Position numbers and translations under genes: made by a program
Shown: positions 1-7,942 of the stretch, one piece after another
Layout of the letters: the number at the start of each line of letters is the position of its first letter
How positions within the stretch are numbered: position 1 is the stretch's first letter
Origin: CAVUXJ01 sp963814975
GTDB lineage: Bacteria > Acidobacteriota > Vicinamibacteria > Vicinamibacterales > CAVVIG01
DNA: 61,136 nt
Reading direction: 5' to 3'
NCBI GenBank assembly: GCA_963814975.1
Contig: CAWFFB010000008.1
Location: 1-61,136 of the forward strand
Notes under the pieces: model-generated
The model's database searches: none
The model's input: only the letters and a program-made list of their open reading frames with translations
What the model was told of the DNA's origin: nothing

Positions 1-530
1 TCAGGCCACGCGGCCCAATTCGTTTACTTTGAGTTTGGCCAACAGGGCGGCGAGATCGGCTCGAGTGAACGTCCATTGAAACGGCTTCGCCGTCTGCTCG
101 TACCGCCGTTGAAAGGCGAGCAACCGATCCTCGAATTCGCGTAGGGCCGTGAAATCGTTCGGGGTCACGACCTTGCGCTGAACGATCGAGAAGTAGATCT
201 CGACTTGGTTCAACCAGCTCGCGTGAACCGGTGTATGGACGAGCGTCAGCCTCGGCCACTGCGCCTGGAGGCGCGCCACGGCTTGTTCGCCCCGGTGCGA
301 CGAGCAGTTGTCGGCGATCCAGAAGACGCGGCGCGCGGACCGATACGGCTCGGTGGTCATCACCTGCTTGACGAGCCGGTCGACCGCACCAATCGTGGTC
401 TTGGGTTCACACCGGCCGAACAGTTTAGCGCGATGCACATCCCACGCGGCGAGGTACGCTGGAGCGCACCCGTTCGGAGGTACTCGTGTTCGATGCGCGT
501 CGGACGAGCCGGACCGGGTGCCAGCGTCGG
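1..530 (-). pseudogene. IS630-family transposase remnant (DDE domain, C-terminal half)
   Basis: The last 145 codons (438 to 1) read as the C-terminal DDE half of an IS630-type transposase: an Asp in WIADNCSSHRG, then VHASWLNQVEIYFSIVQRK with the terminal Glu. The preceding residues (RIEHEYLRTGAL) lie in another frame upstream of 438, so there is a frameshift near 430-440. Homology stops near 530, where an MmcQ/YjbR-like sequence starts on the other strand. The N-terminal half and the left inverted repeat are missing. The stop codon occupies bases 1-3, so the contig begins at the element's end. Confidence 0.75.
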
Positions 531-854
531 AGCTTCGATGGCGCCGAGGAGGGATCGCACATGGGTGCGGTGGACTTCAGGGTGGGCGGGCGGATTTTTG
601 CCACGCTGGCTTCCGTCAAAGACGGTTTCGGAAACCTGGCGCTCACGCCGGAGATTCAGGCGGAGTTCGTGGCTGAGGCGCCCGATCTGTTCGTGCCGGT
701 GGCCGGCGGCTGGGGCCGGATGGGCTGGACCCACATTCGGCTGGTCAAGGCGAACCGCGACATCCTGACCGGCGGTCTGCACGCTGCCTGGAAGCTGCGT
801 GTCAACAAGAACGCCGTCATACAATCTGGACGCACGCGTCGGCCGCGTCGATGA
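531..854 (+). pseudogene. MmcQ/YjbR-family DNA-binding protein, N-terminus lost
   Basis: From EEGSHMGAVDFRVGGRIF onward (residues about 16 to 100 of the frame opening at 486) the translation matches the MmcQ/YjbR fold: a GG-K/R-IFATL strand, LTPEIQAEFVAEAPDLFVPV, and GWTHIRLVKANRD near the end. The family usually starts with an 'ALxLPGxEE' helix. Here that region is replaced by the IS630 remnant, so the gene was truncated at its 5' end. The C-terminal tail after AAWKLRV is unlike the family, so the 3' end may also be altered. The biological role of this family is poorly defined. Confidence 0.6.
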
Positions 855-1054
855 TGGCCTGTGTCCTGAGTGACGGCGATGTGGCGAGCTCCCGTCTCAA
901 GAACTTTCGCTCGCCAGCAAGCGACCAGACGGGATTTAAGTGATGCCCCGACAGGCCGCACAGAGGTCGGGGAAGAGGGCAGGCCAGTTGCCGCAATGAT
1001 CGATGGCGAGGCCGTCCGCACGTTGGCTTCACGTCTCGCCGCGGAGCTGGCCAG

Positions 1055-1486
1055 GTGGTCGGCCCGCAGAGGTCGGAAATTCTCAGCCTGCTCGTCAACA
1101 CGCTGTTCATCTCGCACACGTCTCTTGATGACGCTTTCATCACAGGAGCAGCCGACGGCGGTAGAGGCCCGGAACCGGAATCAATTTGGTGGATTTGCGG
1201 TCAAGTGTTCCACGACCCTTTCTATCACAGTCGTCGAACAGGAGGGGCCGAGAGCTATGAGCGCATTGTCGGCCTAGCACTGCTAGCGTCCAGGCACGTA
1301 CTGGTGATCTGGTCTCAGAACGCCGTGCTTTCCAAATACGTTCGAGCGGAAATGCTAATTGCGACCGAGGAAAACAAGACGATCGGAACGTTCATGGCAC
1401 CAGGGGCCCCGACCTTCCCAATGCCTGATGTCCCGCTCGTTTATGACAATGACGGGTTACGTTTGCTTTTGACTTCCTGGCGGTGA
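1055..1486 (+). pseudogene. TIR/SEFIR-like domain protein fragment
   Basis: Residues 17-130 look like a TIR-type domain. They start with the beta-A strand LFISHTSLDD, continue through FHDPFYHSRRTGGAESYERI, and then LLASRHVLVIWSQNAVLSKYVRAEM, where the hydrophobic strand before WSQNAVLSKYV resembles the box 2 region of TIR proteins. Such domains act as NAD-cleaving effectors or signalling adaptors in bacterial defence. The reading frame stops at 1486, about 20 bases before the inverted repeat of an IS701-type element, so the C-terminus is probably lost. The start is unclear: GTG at 1055 has no good ribosome binding site. Fold assignment is by eye and moderate. Confidence 0.45.
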
Positions 1487-1506
1487 CGTTTCTATAGCGC
1501 CTCGTC

Positions 1507-2927
1507 CTACTTTGTCAGATTGACGAATTCCCGAGGGAATTCGCGAGTGATCACTTTTGAGGGCATTGTACAAATTGCTCGTGTTCGATAGGCTGTGGCG
1601 CGTTGTTGGATCGCACCGCGACGACGTGGCTGAAGCGACTTGCTGATCTGGCTGGAGTTGTTCGAGCACGACTTCAGTCGGCAGAGTCAGCGCGGCGCGT
1701 TGCGTCGGTATGTGACCGGCTTGCTGAGCGACAGTCGGCGCAAGTCGATGGAAGCGATGTGGGCGCGCCTCAGCGATCCCGGCACCTATCAAGCCTTTCA
1801 GCATTTCATCACGCATGCGCCGTGGGACGCCGAGGTGCTCTGGAAACGGCTGCGCGCGCAGGTGCCGGAGCGCACGGGCGTCCTGATTCTCGACGGCACG
1901 AGTTTCCCCAAACAGGGGCACGGCCTCGGTGGGGGTCGCGCGGCAGTACTGCGGGCGCGCGGCAAGATCGCCAATTGCCAGACGGCGGTCACCGTCGCGC
2001 TGTGGACGGGGACACGGGCGTGGCTGTTGGGCGCGACGTTATATCTGCCCGAGGAATGGCTGACGCCGCGCCAGCGGACGCGGGCCCAGATTCCTGCGGC
2101 CGTGCGATTCGCGCCGAAATGGCAACTGGCCTTGACGCTGCTGCGCCAAGTGCGCGCGGCCGGGTTCACGGTCACCGCCGTCGCCGGCGATGCCGAGTTC
2201 GGCGACAACGCCACGCTGCGCCGCACGTTGCATCGCGCCAAGCTGCCCTACGCGTTGGGGGTCTCGTCCGATCTCAAGGTGTTCCTGGGAACACCCGCCC
2301 TCGACGCGCCGCCGCCGCTGAGCGGCAAAGGACGGCCGCGCACTCGCCGTTGCTTGCCGCCCGACACGCACACCGTCGAGGCGCGCGGGTGGGCGGCGAC
2401 CCAAACGCCTCGCCAGTGGCGACTCGTCTCGTGGCGCAATGGCACGAACGCCCGTGGCGGGCCCGCTTCTGCGCGGTCCGCGTCACGCCCGCGCACGACT
2501 GGCGCGACGCCGACGGCTCGCGCCCGAAGTCTGGCTGCTGTGCGAACGCGAACTGGCGGGCGGCGACGCGTCTGCGCTACTACCTGGTGGATCTCCCTTC
2601 CACCGCGTCGCTGCGCGCGCTCGTCCGCCTCGCGCATCAACGGTGGGCCATCGAGCAGCAGTACCAGGAACTCAAAGACGAGATCGGGCTCGATCACTTC
2701 GAAGGACGCAGCCTGCCGGGGTGGCAACGTCATGTGGTCTTGACCGCCATCGCCTACAGCTTTCTCCAGAGCGAACGCCGTCGACCCGGTCAGACGCATC
2801 TGACGCTGCCGCGTGTGCGCGCCGTCATTCAAGAAGTGTTGACCGCCCATTTCTTCATGACGCAGCCGCACTATCTCAAGTGGATGTTGAAGCTCAAAGA
2901 CGTCGAAATGAGAACCTGACAAAGTAG
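1507..2927. mobile_element. IS701-family-like insertion sequence
   Basis: A perfect 12-base inverted repeat, CTACTTTGTCAG at 1507-1518 and its complement at 2916-2927, extends to about 15 bases with one mismatch. It brackets one transposase locus. The element is about 1.42 kb, normal for this family. The transposase is frameshifted, so the copy is probably inactive unless the indels are sequencing errors. It separates the truncated TIR-like frame from downstream sequence. Confidence 0.7.
1640..2919 (+). pseudogene. IS701-family transposase, frameshifted
   Basis: The first frame (1640 to about 2440) carries LRRYVTGLLSDSRRKSMEAM, the first catalytic Asp in LILDGTSFPKQG, GKIANCQ, LYLPEEWL and the second Asp in VAGDAEFGDN. 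The C-terminal part (RWAIEQQYQELKDEIGLDHF, with the catalytic Glu) is in another frame from about 2565 to 2919. A short segment (LAPEVWLLCERELAGGD) sits in the third frame between them. At least three single-base shifts between 2430 and 2570 are therefore needed. All DDE residues can be found across the frames. The N-terminal start is also ambiguous between 1603 and 1640. Confidence 0.7.
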
Positions 2928-2998
2928 TACTAGCAGCCCGTGGTGAAAGTCGATAACCGCTGACGAGTCCATTTCGTCAACGTGGTCGGTGTACTACA

Positions 2999-3817
2999 AT
3001 GCCGCGCATGGCCATGGGCAAACGTCGTGCGACGCGCCAGAGGGCGATCTGGATCGCCACCAGCGATCTGCCGACGCCGGCGGCGCACCCGTTCTATCAA
3101 CGGCTGAACGCGTTGCTCGCGAAGGCCGAGTTTGACGCGTTCGTCGAAGGGCGCTGTGCCGGATTCTATGCCGCCACGATGGGGCGCCCGAGCTTGGCCC
3201 CGGCCGTCTATTTCCGGCTGTTGCTGATTGGGTACTTCGAGGGCATCGATTCCGAACGCGGGATTGCCTGGCGCGCGGCGGATTCGCTGGCCCTCCGGGA
3301 GTTTCTCAGTCTCGGCTTGGACGAGGCGCCGCCCGATCACTCGACGATTTCGCGCACCCGCCGACTGATCGACCTGGAGACTCATCAGGCCGTGTTTACG
3401 TGGATCCTGGAGCGCGTCGCCGAAGCGGGCCTGCTGAAGGGCAAGACCCTGGGCCTCGATGCGACGACCTTGGAAGCGAATGCGGCGCTGCGGAGCATTG
3501 TCCGGCGAGACAACGGGGACACCTATCAGGAGTTCTTGACGAAGCTGGCGCAGGCCTCGGGCGTCGCGACGCCGACGCGGGAGGATCTGGCGCGGGTGGA
3601 TCGGAAACGGAAAAAGAAAGGGTCGAACGACGATTGGACCCATCCGCATGATCCGGACGCGCGCATCACGAAGATGAAAGACGGCCGCACACATTTGGCG
3701 CACAAGGCCGAGCACGCCGTCGACTTGGCGAGCGGCGCGGTGGTCGCCGTCACGATTCAACCCGCCGATCGCGGCGATACGGACAGCGGCGTCGACACGG
3801 TCCTTGCGGCCCTGTGA
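2999..3817 (+). pseudogene. IS1182-family transposase, 3' truncated by IS3 insertion
   Basis: The 272-residue reading has the IS1182/IS5-type N-terminal domain (GRPSLAPAVYFRLLLIGYFEGIDSERGI is the core region), PPDHSTISRTR, then the catalytic core beginning LGLDATTLEANAAL and KDGRTHLAHKAEHAVDL. Full transposases of this group run to roughly 450 residues. This one stops at DSGVDTVLAAL because the TGA at 3815-3817 is the first three bases of the IS3 inverted repeat. No continuation is found after the IS3 element ends at 6559, so the 3' part was deleted. Start is ATG 2999. Confidence 0.75.
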
Positions 3818-3837
3818 CCTTGATCCGATCCCGTGGA
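3815..3837 (+). repeat. IS3 left terminal inverted repeat
   Basis: 23 bases identical to the reverse complement of 6537-6559; begins TGACCTTGATCCGATC. Its first three bases give the IS1182 transposase its premature stop. Confidence 0.9.
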
Positions 3838-3859
3838 CATCTTCCGAAAGGGGAATACG

Positions 3860-4327
3860 ATGGCCACGATGGCGGACACCAAGGGCAGGCGGACCCGGCG
3901 CAGCTTCACGGACGACTACAAGACGGGGGCGGTCAGGCTGGTCCTGGATGAGGGCAAGACGGTCGCGGCGGCAGCCCGCGATCTGGGCCTGACCGAATCG
4001 TCGCTGCGCAACTGGGTCGAGCAGGCCCGAGCGGATCGGACCAAGGGCAAGACCGGACTCACCGCCGCAGAGCGGGACGAGCTGACGCGACTTCGAAAGG
4101 ATGTGCGCGAATTGCGCATCGAGCGCGATGTCCTAAAAAAATGGCCATGCGTGCTGCCGCACCCACGTCGGAATGAAAGTGGTAGCGTCTGCATCGCGAG
4201 CGAGCCGGGTCAAGGTCGACGCTTACTGGTGCTCCGAGCCCGGAAAAAAATGGACCCGAGTGCCGCGCCTCAGGCACCCCGTACTGTTGCCCGTATCCCG
4301 TCAGGGACTGCGGAGCACGCCAGGTAA
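3860..4327 (+). pseudogene. IS3 orfA (HTH transposase subunit), interrupted
   Basis: ATG 3860 follows AAAGGGG and is preferred over an upstream GTG at 3833. The first 94 residues form a typical OrfA: RRTRRSFTDDYKTGAVRLV, the helix-turn-helix AAAARDLGLTESSLRNWV, and a leucine-zipper tail LTRLRKDVRELRIERDVLKK. After the A-run at 4135-4141 the frame enters IS110 sequence and adds unrelated residues up to a stop at 4327. The authentic C-terminus (AAAFFAKDPL) is found at 5636-5668 on the far side of IS110. OrfA normally binds the terminal repeats and partners with OrfB. Confidence 0.85.
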
Positions 4328-4377
4328 ACTCTCACCCTGTGGCACTCCCCGGCGCGCCTCGCTGAGGGAGGTACGCC
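4141..4377 (+). ncRNA. predicted IS110 bridge RNA region (left end)
   Basis: IS110-subgroup elements are known to encode a structured bridge RNA in the long non-coding left end upstream of the recombinase. This 237-base segment has matching structure. Bases 4184-4189 pair with 4218-4223 (AGCGTC/GACGCT). TGCTCCG at 4230-4236 pairs with CGGAGCA at 4311-4317, extended by CTGG/CCAG with a two-base bulge. Inside that helix are hairpins 4260-4277 (GTGCC/GGCAC, 8-base loop) and 4296-4307 (TCCC/GGGA). I cannot assign the target- and donor-binding loops with confidence. Confidence 0.35.
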
Positions 4378-5604
4378 ATGGAAGTGCTCTACGCCCGCTG
4401 CTGCGGGATCGACGTCCACAAGGAATCGCTGGTCGCCTGCCTGCGGCAGCACGACGGCCGCCGCAAGCATTCGGAGGTCCAGTCATTCGGCACCACGACG
4501 GTGGAGATCCTGCGCTTGCACGCGTGGTTATCCACGGCGGGATGCACACACGTCGCGATGGAATCGACCGGCGTGTACTGGCAGCCGGTCTTCAATCTGC
4601 TCGAGGGCACTTTCGGCGTCGTGCTGGCGAATGCCCATCACATCAAAGCCGTTCCGGGTCGGAAGACGGACGTCAAGGACTGCGAATGGCTGGCCGACCT
4701 GCTCGCGCACGGGTTGATCCGCGCGAGCTTCATTCCGCCCGCGCCGATTCGGGAGCTGCGCGATCTGACCCGACACCGCAAGAGTCTCATTCGCGATCGG
4801 GTGAAAGCCGCCAACCGAGTGCACAAGCTGCTGGAAGGCGCCAATATCAAGCTGGGCAACGTGGTGTCCGACGTCCTTGGCGTGTCCGGGCGGGCAATGC
4901 TCAATGCCCTAGTCGCCGGCGAGACGGACCCGACACGGCTGGCCAGCCTCGCCCGAGGCAGCCTGACACCGAAAGTGAAGCAGCTCGCCGAAACGTTGCG
5001 AGGGCGGTTCACCGCGCATCACGGATTCCTGCTCGGCCAGATCCTGATGCAGCTGGATCATCTGGCCGCGCTCGTGGCGAGCTGCGACGCCAGAATCACA
5101 GACCTCGCGCAGCCGTTCGAGGCCCAGATCCAGCGCCTGCAGACCGTGGTCGGCGTTGGGCGCCGATCGGCCGAAGTGCTGGTATCGGAGATCGGCGTCG
5201 ACATGTCGCGATTTGCGACCTCCGCGCACTTGGCATCCTGGGCGCGCATCTGTCCGGGTACCCACGAGAGCGCGGGCAAACGGCGAAGCGCTGGCACGGG
5301 CACCGGTAACAACTGGTTGCGAACGACCCTACTGGAATCGGCGTGGGCCGCGTCTCACTCTCGTGGGAGCTACTTGGGGGCGCAGTACCGTCGGATTAGC
5401 AAACGTCGAGGCCCCAAACGGGCCGCCATCGCCGTCGCGCACAGCATCCTGGTGATCGCGTATCACATCCTGCGGGAGGACGTGACATTCGCGGACCTCG
5501 GCGCCGATTACTTCGATCGAATGAATTCGATCAAGGCCAGGCGCTACCATCTCCGACGACTGGAGGAGCTCGGCTGCGACGTGAGCAAGGTGTCGGCGGC
5601 GTAG
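4378..5604 (+). CDS. IS110-family transposase/recombinase
   Basis: A 408-residue intact protein. The N-terminal RuvC-like DEDD domain shows Asp12 (CGIDVHKESL), Glu62 (MESTGVYW), and Asp98 and Asp101 (GRKTDVKDCEW). The C-terminal Tnp20 domain (about 240-350) has LQTVVGVGRRSAEVLVSEIG and the catalytic Ser region SAGKRRSAGTGTGNNWLR, followed by KRRGPKRAAIAVAHSIL. Members recombine DNA using a bridge RNA and leave no inverted repeats. ATG 4378 is preceded by GAGGGAGG. The 3' end is closely related to the fragment at 46827-47070, so the family is present at least twice. This copy looks functional. Confidence 0.9.
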   Translation: MEVLYARCCGIDVHKESLVACLRQHDGRRKHSEVQSFGTTTVEILRLHAWLSTAGCTHVAMESTGVYWQPVFNLLEGTFGVVLANAHHIKAVPGRKTDVKDCEWLADLLAHGLIRASFIPPAPIRELRDLTRHRKSLIRDRVKAANRVHKLLEGANIKLGNVVSDVLGVSGRAMLNALVAGETDPTRLASLARGSLTPKVKQLAETLRGRFTAHHGFLLGQILMQLDHLAALVASCDARITDLAQPFEAQIQRLQTVVGVGRRSAEVLVSEIGVDMSRFATSAHLASWARICPGTHESAGKRRSAGTGTGNNWLRTTLLESAWAASHSRGSYLGAQYRRISKRRGPKRAAIAVAHSILVIAYHILREDVTFADLGADYFDRMNSIKARRYHLRRLEELGCDVSKVSAA

Positions 5605-5664
5605 ATCCCCGGTTGGAGAGAACTTTCTAGGTAAAGCCGCGGCCTTCTTCGCGAAGGACCCCCT

Positions 5665-6528
5665 GTGAAATTCGCGTGGATCCAAACGGAGAAGGCCACC
5701 TACCCCCTCGCGAAACTCTGTCGCTGGCTCGGGGTGACCCGGAGCGGGTTCTATGCCTGGTGTCAGCGACCGGAGTCGCCGCGCACGCGCGAAGACCGTC
5801 GGTTGAAGGTGCTGGTGCGCGCCTCCTTTGCGGCGAGCAAGCAGCGCTACGGGAGCCCTCGGGTGCACGAAGACCTGATCGAGCAGGACGAGCATGTGAG
5901 TCGCAAGCGCATCATCCGCTTCATGCAGGAGGACGGCTTGGTCGCGCGCGTCCGGAAGCGGTTCAAGGCCACGACGATGAGCGATCACGATCAGCCAGCG
6001 GCGGCCAATCTGTTGGACCGTCGATTCGAGGCACCCGGTCCGAATCAGCGGTGGGTCGGCGACACCACCGAGTTCGTGATCGGCAGCAGCGGCAAGCTCT
6101 ACCTCGCGGTCATCCTCGATCTCTTCTCGCGGTTTGTGGTCGGCTGGGCCCTGAGCGCCATCAACGATCGCCACGTGACGCTCAAAGCGCTGGAGATGGC
6201 CCTGAAGCGACGGTGTCCCGACGCCGGCCTGTTGCATCATTCCGACCAGGGCTGCACGTACGCGAGTGAGGACTACCAAGCGGTGCTCGAAGTGAACGGG
6301 ATCACCTGCAGCATGAGCCGTCGCGGCAATTGTTACGACAACGCCGTCATGGAGAGCTTCTTCTCAAGCGTGAAGAGCGAAGTGGCCGGCCGCTTCGAGA
6401 GCTGTGGCGAGGCCAAGATGGAGTTGTTCGACTACATCGAAGTGTTCTACAACCAGCGGCGCCGACACTCAACGCTCGGCCAGATCAGTCCGGCCGCGTT
6501 TGAACGGCGGGCCACTCAAGCGGCGTAG
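5665..6528 (+). CDS. IS3-family transposase OrfB
   Basis: A 287-residue rve-type integrase. The N-terminal part has LCRWLGVTRSGFYAW and the HTH_21-type region YGSPRVHEDL. The catalytic triad is visible: Asp in RWVGDTTEFV, Asp in LLHHSDQGCTYAS, and Glu in NAVMESFFSSVKSE. YNQRRRHSTLGQISPAAFE is the usual C-terminal signature. It starts at GTG 5665, overlapping the orfA stop (GTGA), so translational coupling or frameshifting would normally link the two. In this copy orfA is split by IS110, so mobility is doubtful. Confidence 0.9.
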   Translation: MKFAWIQTEKATYPLAKLCRWLGVTRSGFYAWCQRPESPRTREDRRLKVLVRASFAASKQRYGSPRVHEDLIEQDEHVSRKRIIRFMQEDGLVARVRKRFKATTMSDHDQPAAANLLDRRFEAPGPNQRWVGDTTEFVIGSSGKLYLAVILDLFSRFVVGWALSAINDRHVTLKALEMALKRRCPDAGLLHHSDQGCTYASEDYQAVLEVNGITCSMSRRGNCYDNAVMESFFSSVKSEVAGRFESCGEAKMELFDYIEVFYNQRRRHSTLGQISPAAFERRATQAA

Positions 6529-6536
6529 CTAAACCG

Positions 6537-6559
6537 TCCACGGGATCGGATCAAGGTCA
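6537..6559 (-). repeat. IS3 right terminal inverted repeat
   Basis: Exact reverse complement of 3815-3837. It starts nine bases after the orfB stop codon and marks the right end of the element. Confidence 0.9.
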
Positions 6560-6636
6560 GGGTGACAGCCTCAACCTACTCTCCGCTGAGCCCCTCTTGT
6601 CATGCTTGTGAGGTAACATCGCTAGTAGGAGGATAG

Positions 6637-7032
6637 ATGGCAAAGCGTACTAGCAGCAAAGACGGTGGTCATGAACATCCGGGTGGTCGAACAACCGGAG
6701 AGACGATAACGGCTTTCGCGGAGGACCTGGGCGAGCTATTGGGCTCAGCCAAGGCCAAGGCCGAAGGCTGGCTGGGCCAGCGCATACAAATAGCGAAGTC
6801 CCTCGAAGGAATCCGTGATACCGCTTCGAAGCTCCTATCTGACCTCGGTCATCAGGCGGAGAGAGTGGCACGTAGAGGACGCTTGGCTGGCCGCAAGGTC
6901 GCTCTTGAAGGTGATCCGACCGCAACCATAGTCCCGAAGCGCAGGAAGATGTCAGCAGCCGCCAGGGCGAAGATTTCAGCCGCACAGAAGAAACGTTGGG
7001 CGACGTTGAAAGCGAAGGCGAAGAAGATGTAG
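6637..7032 (+). CDS. small basic hypothetical protein
   Basis: A 131-residue protein starting at ATG 6637 with a clear AGGAGG at 6627-6632. The middle (30-85) is predicted helical (EDLGELLGSAKAKAEGWLGQ and so on). The C-terminus is strongly basic: KRRKMSAAARAKISAAQKKRW followed by a Lys/Ala-rich tail, a pattern often seen at the end of small nucleic-acid-associated proteins. No enzyme motif is visible. It is the first intact unique gene after the IS cluster and is followed by two other small genes. A DNA- or RNA-binding role is only a guess from charge. Confidence 0.65.
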   Translation: MAKRTSSKDGGHEHPGGRTTGETITAFAEDLGELLGSAKAKAEGWLGQRIQIAKSLEGIRDTASKLLSDLGHQAERVARRGRLAGRKVALEGDPTATIVPKRRKMSAAARAKISAAQKKRWATLKAKAKKM

Positions 7033-7239
7033 GGAATACACTTTCCCGGGCGCTCTCCTCTGGTCAATTCTGCTGAGGACCATTTCACTCCAACACACAG
7101 ATCACGCAACAAGGGGTCTTACCGTTGTGAATGGCTCGTTAGACCGAACGAGGGCGCCCGTTGCCCAGTCCCGCCGACAATACCAGCTCTGGAGAATGAG
7201 CCAGTCCGCGAGGACCTCCAGCTGGGCGGTGCCCAACAT

Positions 7240-7431
7240 TCACAATCTGTTGAGCCGACCGACTTTCAGCTCTTCGACAAGCTCATCGTCGGCTTCCGCT
7301 TCTGCCTTCTGCTCGACCAAATACTGCTCGTTTCGCTCCTTCATAAGGCGCAACCTAGCACTCTTCGCCTTCGCCTTCTGAATCGCTGACTCCACAGCTT
7401 CGACGTTCTCTTTCGGCTCGGGTACTGACAT
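7240..7431 (-). CDS. small charged hypothetical protein
   Basis: A 63-residue protein beginning MSVPEPKENVEAVESAIQKA. The start at 7431 is favoured over 7449 because GGGAGG lies six bases upstream. It is almost entirely helical and charged, with Lys/Ala-rich and Glu-rich heptad-like stretches (KAKSARLRLMKERNEQYLV, KAEAEADDELVEELKV) suggesting a coiled coil. No family is recognised. A longer frame on the other strand (7127-7381) is Ser/Phe-rich and looks like its shadow. Confidence 0.5.
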   Translation of the reverse strand: MSVPEPKENVEAVESAIQKAKAKSARLRLMKERNEQYLVEQKAEAEADDELVEELKVGRLNRL

Positions 7432-7602
7432 GAGATCCCTCCCATTCAATCAGAGCCTTCGTGTGCAAAATGCGGGCGCATTTTCCTGCTGTTCTATTTG
7501 CTGCTACGCGGAAGCCAAGCCAGTAGAGTCGCCCAGCCCGCTTAGATGTCCGCGGTGGCGACAGGTTTGCACGAAAGATTCATGTTATTGGAGGTGAACA
7601 GT

Positions 7603-7902
7603 ATGGCTAAACCACGTCCCAGCTCTACGCTAGACTGGACCGCCGAAGATGAGTACTGGCGCATGAATTACCGAAGTCGGCCCTACACCGGAGTGAGCGA
7701 TTACGACTTCTGGGAACCTGCGTATCGCTACGGGTATGAATCCGCCCAGCGGTATCCAAACAAGACATGGGATACCGTCGAAGCTGATCTACGGTCTGGG
7801 TGGGATCATTATGAGTATCGCCGGCACACCCACACGACATGGGAGCAGATGAAAGATGCCGTGCGGGATGCGTGGGATCGCATCGTCGGCAATGAAGGCT
7901 AG
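7603..7902 (+). CDS. conserved hypothetical protein (YWRxNY...AWDRV type)
   Basis: A 99-residue acidic, aromatic-rich protein. ATG 7603 has GGAGGTGA 6-8 bases upstream and is preferred over the frame opening at 7546. The sequence EDEYWRMNYRSRPY, the YDFWEPAYRYGYESAQRY block, WDTVEADLRSGWD and the closing WEQMKDAVRDAWDRIVG form a pattern I recognise from uncharacterised bacterial proteins often found with stress-response genes. No catalytic motif or membrane segment is seen. It converges on the response-regulator operon. Confidence 0.6.
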   Translation: MAKPRPSSTLDWTAEDEYWRMNYRSRPYTGVSDYDFWEPAYRYGYESAQRYPNKTWDTVEADLRSGWDHYEYRRHTHTTWEQMKDAVRDAWDRIVGNEG

Positions 7903-7906
7903 CAGC

Positions 7907-7937
7907 AAGGCGGGCTCGCAACGGGCGGGCTCGCCTT
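7907..7937. terminator. possible bidirectional terminator hairpin
   Basis: AAGGCGGGCTCGC (7907-7919) can pair with GCGGGCTCGCCTT (7925-7937) around a five-base loop, with G-T wobbles. It lies between the stop codons of two converging genes (7902 and 7943). There is no long T-run, so the call is tentative. Confidence 0.35.
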
Positions 7938-7942
7938 CATCG

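Larger units (their letters stand above)
4136..5635 (+). mobile_element. IS110-family element inserted in IS3 orfA
   Basis: An IS110-family transposase gene (4378-5604) with about 236 non-coding bases on its left and only about 30 on its right sits precisely between the two halves of IS3 orfA. It has no terminal inverted repeats, as expected for IS110. Exact ends are uncertain by a few bases because both junctions lie in A-rich sequence (A-run 4135-4141; TAAAGCC 5632-5638). A long left and short right non-coding end is the arrangement of the IS110 subgroup rather than IS1111. Confidence 0.8.
3815..6559 (+). mobile_element. IS3-family element, interrupted by IS110
   Basis: A perfect 23-base inverted repeat (3815-3837 and 6537-6559, beginning TGACCTTGATCC) bounds orfA and orfB of an IS3-family element. 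Removing the internal IS110 (about 4136-5635) leaves a normal element of about 1.25 kb in which orfA runs through DVLKKAAAFFAKDPL and ends TGA at 5666-5668, overlapping the GTG of orfB at 5665. I see no obvious target duplication at the outer ends (left flank CCCTG, right flank GGGTG). The host sequence on the left is the IS1182 transposase. Confidence 0.85.
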
